NCBI GenBank assembly: GCA_002382045.1
Contig: DFZJ01000110.1
Location: forward strand, 1 to 23,061
Source of the DNA: Syntrophaceae bacterium UBA4059
GTDB taxonomy: Bacteria; Desulfobacterota; Syntrophia; Syntrophales; Smithellaceae
Length of the DNA stretch: 23,061 nucleotides
Direction of reading: 5' to 3'
Part shown: positions 20,942 through 23,061 of the stretch, piece after piece
Layout: each line of letters begins with the position of its first letter
Numbering within the stretch: position 1 is the first letter of the stretch
The notes under the pieces: generated by a model
Told to the model about the DNA's origin: nothing
What the model saw: only the letters and a program-made list of their open reading frames with translations
Database searches by the model: none
Position numbers and translations under genes: made by a program

Positions 20942-22570
20942 TTATCGGATACAAACGCTCAGAACCTCCATCAAGTCGGTTTCTCCTGCGATAACCTTTG
21001 ATACGCCGCATTGGAGCAGTGTCTCCATGCCTTCGGCGATGGCTGTTTTGCGAAGAGCGGCGATGGATTTACGGCTGATAATCATTTGTTTGATGTTGTC
21101 GGAGGCAATCAGCAATTCAAAGAGTCCCAATCTGCCGTGGTAGCCCATGTTATGGCATTCTTCGCATCCTTTTGCTCGGTATAGCTTAAAATCGTCGCGA
21201 TAGGGAATGTTGAGAGCGGCAAAAGCCTTTTCACCGTAATGATGAGCAAGTTCCGCATATTCCTTTTCTGATGGATGGTAGGCTTCTTTGCATTTGCCGC
21301 ACAGGCGGCGCACGAGTCTCTGGGCCAGGACACTGAGCAGGGAATCGGCGAAGGCAAAGGGATCGATGCCCATATCGAGAAGGCGTACGATAGTTTCAGG
21401 GGCGTTATTGGTGTGGAGCGTACTAATGACCAGATGGCCGGTTGTGGATGCTTCAATGCCCATTTTGGCCGTTTCATAATCGCGCATTTCTCCGACCATG
21501 ATGACGTCGGGATCAGCGCGCAGAAAGGATCTCATCGCCGCCGCGAAATCCAGACCGATTTTATGATGGACCTGCAACTGCCTGATGCCCTGCTGCGTAA
21601 TTTCCACGGGATCTTCCGCCGTCCAGATCTTGACGTTGGGTTTGTTGATAATCTGAAGCGCGGCATGGGCGGTTGTGGTCTTTCCTGAACCTGTCGGCCC
21701 GACCAGAAGAATAAGACCATAAGGCTTGGTCAACTGGGCCTTGAATAGATCGTGAACCATTTCAGACATCTGAAGTTCTTCAAGGGTCATGATTTTACCC
21801 CGGGTGAGCAGGCGCAGGACCACGTCCTCTACATAACCGTGTGTCGGTAATGTCGCAACCCGAAGTTCTATTTCATCGGCGCCCGGCACCTTGTATTTGA
21901 TTTTTCCATCCTGCGGAAGACGCTTTTCCGTAATATCAAGGTCCGCCATGATTTTGATCCGGGAGACGATAGCCGCTCTGTATTCATAAGGATAATTTTT
22001 ATAGTGAATACATTCTCCGTCGATCCGGAAACGGAGGTTAACAAACTTATTACTGGTGTCAGGTTCGATATGAATGTCGGAAGCACGCTTGTCATAAGCT
22101 TCATTGATGGCATCATTGATCAGTTTCACGATACTGATGTCCGCTTCCGTAACCCCATCGGCGGCTTCCTTTTTCGTTTCACCATCGGTTGCGTCATCCT
22201 TGTCTTCCGGCTCGCCGACATCATAAAAGCATTCAATAAATTTCCAGATGTCCTGTTTGGTGGCGGAAATATATTCTACCGACTTGGTTTTCAGGATGTT
22301 TTCAATCATATCCCTTTTGATGATATTGCTGGGATTATCAACGATGACGACCATCTTTCCTCCGCGTAATTCCAGCGGCACCCATAGTTCGCGTCTCAAA
22401 TATTCGTAACGCAGATTTTTCAGGAGGTCTTCCGGGATGGGATATCCCCTGCTGAATTTAATGGAGGCGCCGGCGGCCCGGGAAACGGGTTTTACCTTGC
22501 CTTCCTGTTGAGGATGAACTTTTTTAGGATTGGCGTTATCTTCCGGATTGGTTTTAGTTTTGTCATTCAT
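20942..22570 (-). CDS. Type IV pilus / type II secretion assembly ATPase (PilB/GspE family)
   Basis: This is a cytoplasmic hexameric ATPase that powers pilus extension or pseudopilus assembly. The 542-residue protein has a low-complexity charged N-terminus (1-35), a MshE/GspE N-terminal domain (about 40-120), an acidic linker (EPEDKDDATDGETKKEA) and the catalytic domain. SDIHIEP begins the N2 fold; then come Walker A GPTGSGKTTT (Lys297), the Asp box, Walker B VIMVGEMRD and the His box TTGHLVISTLHTN. The zinc site is CGKC...CEECHNMGYHGR. No pilin, platform or secretin gene is nearby in this window, so PilB and GspE cannot be told apart. AGGAAT lies about 8 nt before the ATG. The small zinc-ribbon frame ends 40 bp upstream and is probably in the same transcript. 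Confidence 0.93.
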   Translation of the reverse strand: MNDKTKTNPEDNANPKKVHPQQEGKVKPVSRAAGASIKFSRGYPIPEDLLKNLRYEYLRRELWVPLELRGGKMVVIVDNPSNIIKRDMIENILKTKSVEYISATKQDIWKFIECFYDVGEPEDKDDATDGETKKEAADGVTEADISIVKLINDAINEAYDKRASDIHIEPDTSNKFVNLRFRIDGECIHYKNYPYEYRAAIVSRIKIMADLDITEKRLPQDGKIKYKVPGADEIELRVATLPTHGYVEDVVLRLLTRGKIMTLEELQMSEMVHDLFKAQLTKPYGLILLVGPTGSGKTTTAHAALQIINKPNVKIWTAEDPVEITQQGIRQLQVHHKIGLDFAAAMRSFLRADPDVIMVGEMRDYETAKMGIEASTTGHLVISTLHTNNAPETIVRLLDMGIDPFAFADSLLSVLAQRLVRRLCGKCKEAYHPSEKEYAELAHHYGEKAFAALNIPYRDDFKLYRAKGCEECHNMGYHGRLGLFELLIASDNIKQMIISRKSIAALRKTAIAEGMETLLQCGVSKVIAGETDLMEVLSVCIR

Positions 22571-22610
22571 GGTATGAATTCCTGTGAAATATCGATGATT
22601 TATTTTTTAC

Positions 22611-22843
22611 TTAAATAACTTCAATGCCTTCTATTTGAAACTTGGCGCCAGAAAGGAGCGTGTAGTTGGCGGTGGAACAGTTTGGGCAGAGAATATCTTC
22701 ACCGGCGTAATCATCCCGGTCGATTTCAAAATCCTTATCGCAGTCCCGGCAGTGGCAGACGAATTTGATATGGGAATAAAAATGGCGTCCGCATGTTATG
22801 TCAGGGAAGCTCCTTCTGAATTAGGGGTCGGTACAAAGTACAT
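22611..22843 (-). pseudogene. Small zinc-ribbon protein, frame broken or with a non-canonical start
   Basis: A minus-strand frame from 22799 to the TAA at 22611 gives 62 residues with two knuckles, VCHCRDC (Cys17, Cys20 counted from 22799) and LCPNC (Cys38, Cys41), and the family-like stretch FEIDRDDYAGED. It is open only from 22820 and has no in-frame ATG, GTG or TTG. AAGGAG stands 10 nt before an ATA codon at 22799. A second frame from the ATG at 22843 (MYFVPTPNSEGASLT, or 9 codons longer from 22870) ends in a TAA at 22798-22796, exactly at the junction. The two join if one base is added or two removed near 22796-22810. Either this is a frameshifted gene, an assembly or sequencing error, or a real gene with an ATA start coupled to an upstream mini-ORF. 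It lies 40 bp before the PilB/GspE-type gene. Confidence 0.55.
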
Positions 22844-22903
22844 GTTTTTTATCCGGTAAAAACTCCTCATGAGGAAAAGAAGCGGTCTTCGAAACAGGTA
22901 TCT

Positions 22904-22919
22904 GTTCTTTGGAAAGAAC
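22904..22919. promoter_or_regulatory. Short dyad upstream of the zinc-ribbon/PilB genes
   Basis: GTTCTTT and AAAGAAC (7 bp each, 2-nt centre) form an operator-like dyad just after the stop of the partial upstream gene. A second, 12-bp palindrome TCCTCATGAGGA lies at 22864-22875. No convincing promoter was found with them. Confidence 0.25.
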
Positions 22920-22925
22920 GTAAGT

Positions 22926-23061
22926 TTACTGTATGCTCTCTTTCCCGGAGGTATAGGCTTCTTTGCGTTTATCCACGATCACTGATTTCGCCCAGGGCAG
23001 TACTTGCAGGGCCTGCTTTATGGCAATCTCTTCCCCTGAAACAAAGCCCACGGGCACACCA
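22926..23061 (-). CDS. C-terminus of an unidentified protein (5' part outside window)
   Basis: The last 45 codons of a minus-strand frame end with TAA at 22928-22926. The visible sequence begins GVPVGFVSGEE, continues IAIKQALQVLPWAKSVIVDKR and ends YTSGKESIQ. The GVPVxxVSGEE...LP...V.VK pattern recalls DppA-type D-aminopeptidases (family M55), but those proteins normally continue well beyond this point, so the likeness is weak. It could equally be another Rossmann-like protein. The 56 bp to the next frame hold a dyad, and the gene may be the start of the zinc-ribbon/PilB transcript. Confidence 0.5.
   Translation of the reverse strand, partial: GVPVGFVSGEEIAIKQALQVLPWAKSVIVDKRKEAYTSGKESIQ

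Overview
The window looks like a chromosomal segment of a Gram-negative anaerobe, most plausibly a deltaproteobacterium (Desulfobacterota, Syntrophus/Smithella-like). The reasons are moderate GC, acyl-CoA metabolism genes, CHASE2-cyclase/FecR and cyclic-nucleotide-binding proteins, an iron-sulfur-flavoprotein-like reductase, a PilB/GspE ATPase and outer-membrane-type proteins. This placement is inference from gene content; no rRNA or tRNA is present.

Layout. Positions 1-1138 (minus) hold most of an ABC-F ATPase with a TTG start and a consensus sigma-70 promoter. Positions 1415-3770 (plus) hold the C-terminal part of an acetyl-CoA hydrolase/CoA-transferase, which has its own consensus promoter, followed by a long acyl-CoA dehydrogenase and a hairpin terminator. 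Positions 3909-7625 (plus) hold a small membrane protein, a metallo-beta-lactamase protein with two cyclic-nucleotide-binding domains (cNBDs), and a cNBD-histidine kinase. Converging on these, 12822-7664 (minus) is a five-gene run: secreted protein, REC-REC-HD-GYP c-di-GMP phosphodiesterase, CHASE2 class III nucleotide cyclase, FecR-domain protein and OmpA-like lipoprotein. Together 4291-12822 looks like one cyclic-nucleotide/c-di-GMP signalling locus: a membrane cyclase with envelope partners, two candidate receptors, and a phosphorelay-type output. It is the best candidate here for an undescribed system.

Next come a divergent pair, the Isf-like flavoprotein (minus) and glycerophosphodiesterase (plus), sharing what looks like a symmetric bidirectional promoter. 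A plus-strand genome-maintenance cluster follows: uvrC, mntP, ogt, recQ and a truncated membrane-sensor fragment. Two of its junctions contain different 7-bp tandem repeats, and a frameshifted outer-membrane-protein remnant lies between ogt and recQ.

Positions 20142-22570 (minus) hold a small two-TM protein, a 524-bp intergenic region (sigma-54-like promoter, upstream dyad, structured leader, strong terminator) and a PilB/GspE-type ATPase. Upstream of the ATPase is a small zinc-ribbon reading frame with no in-frame ATG, GTG or TTG, which standard gene callers would miss. The right edge cuts the C-terminus of another minus-strand gene.
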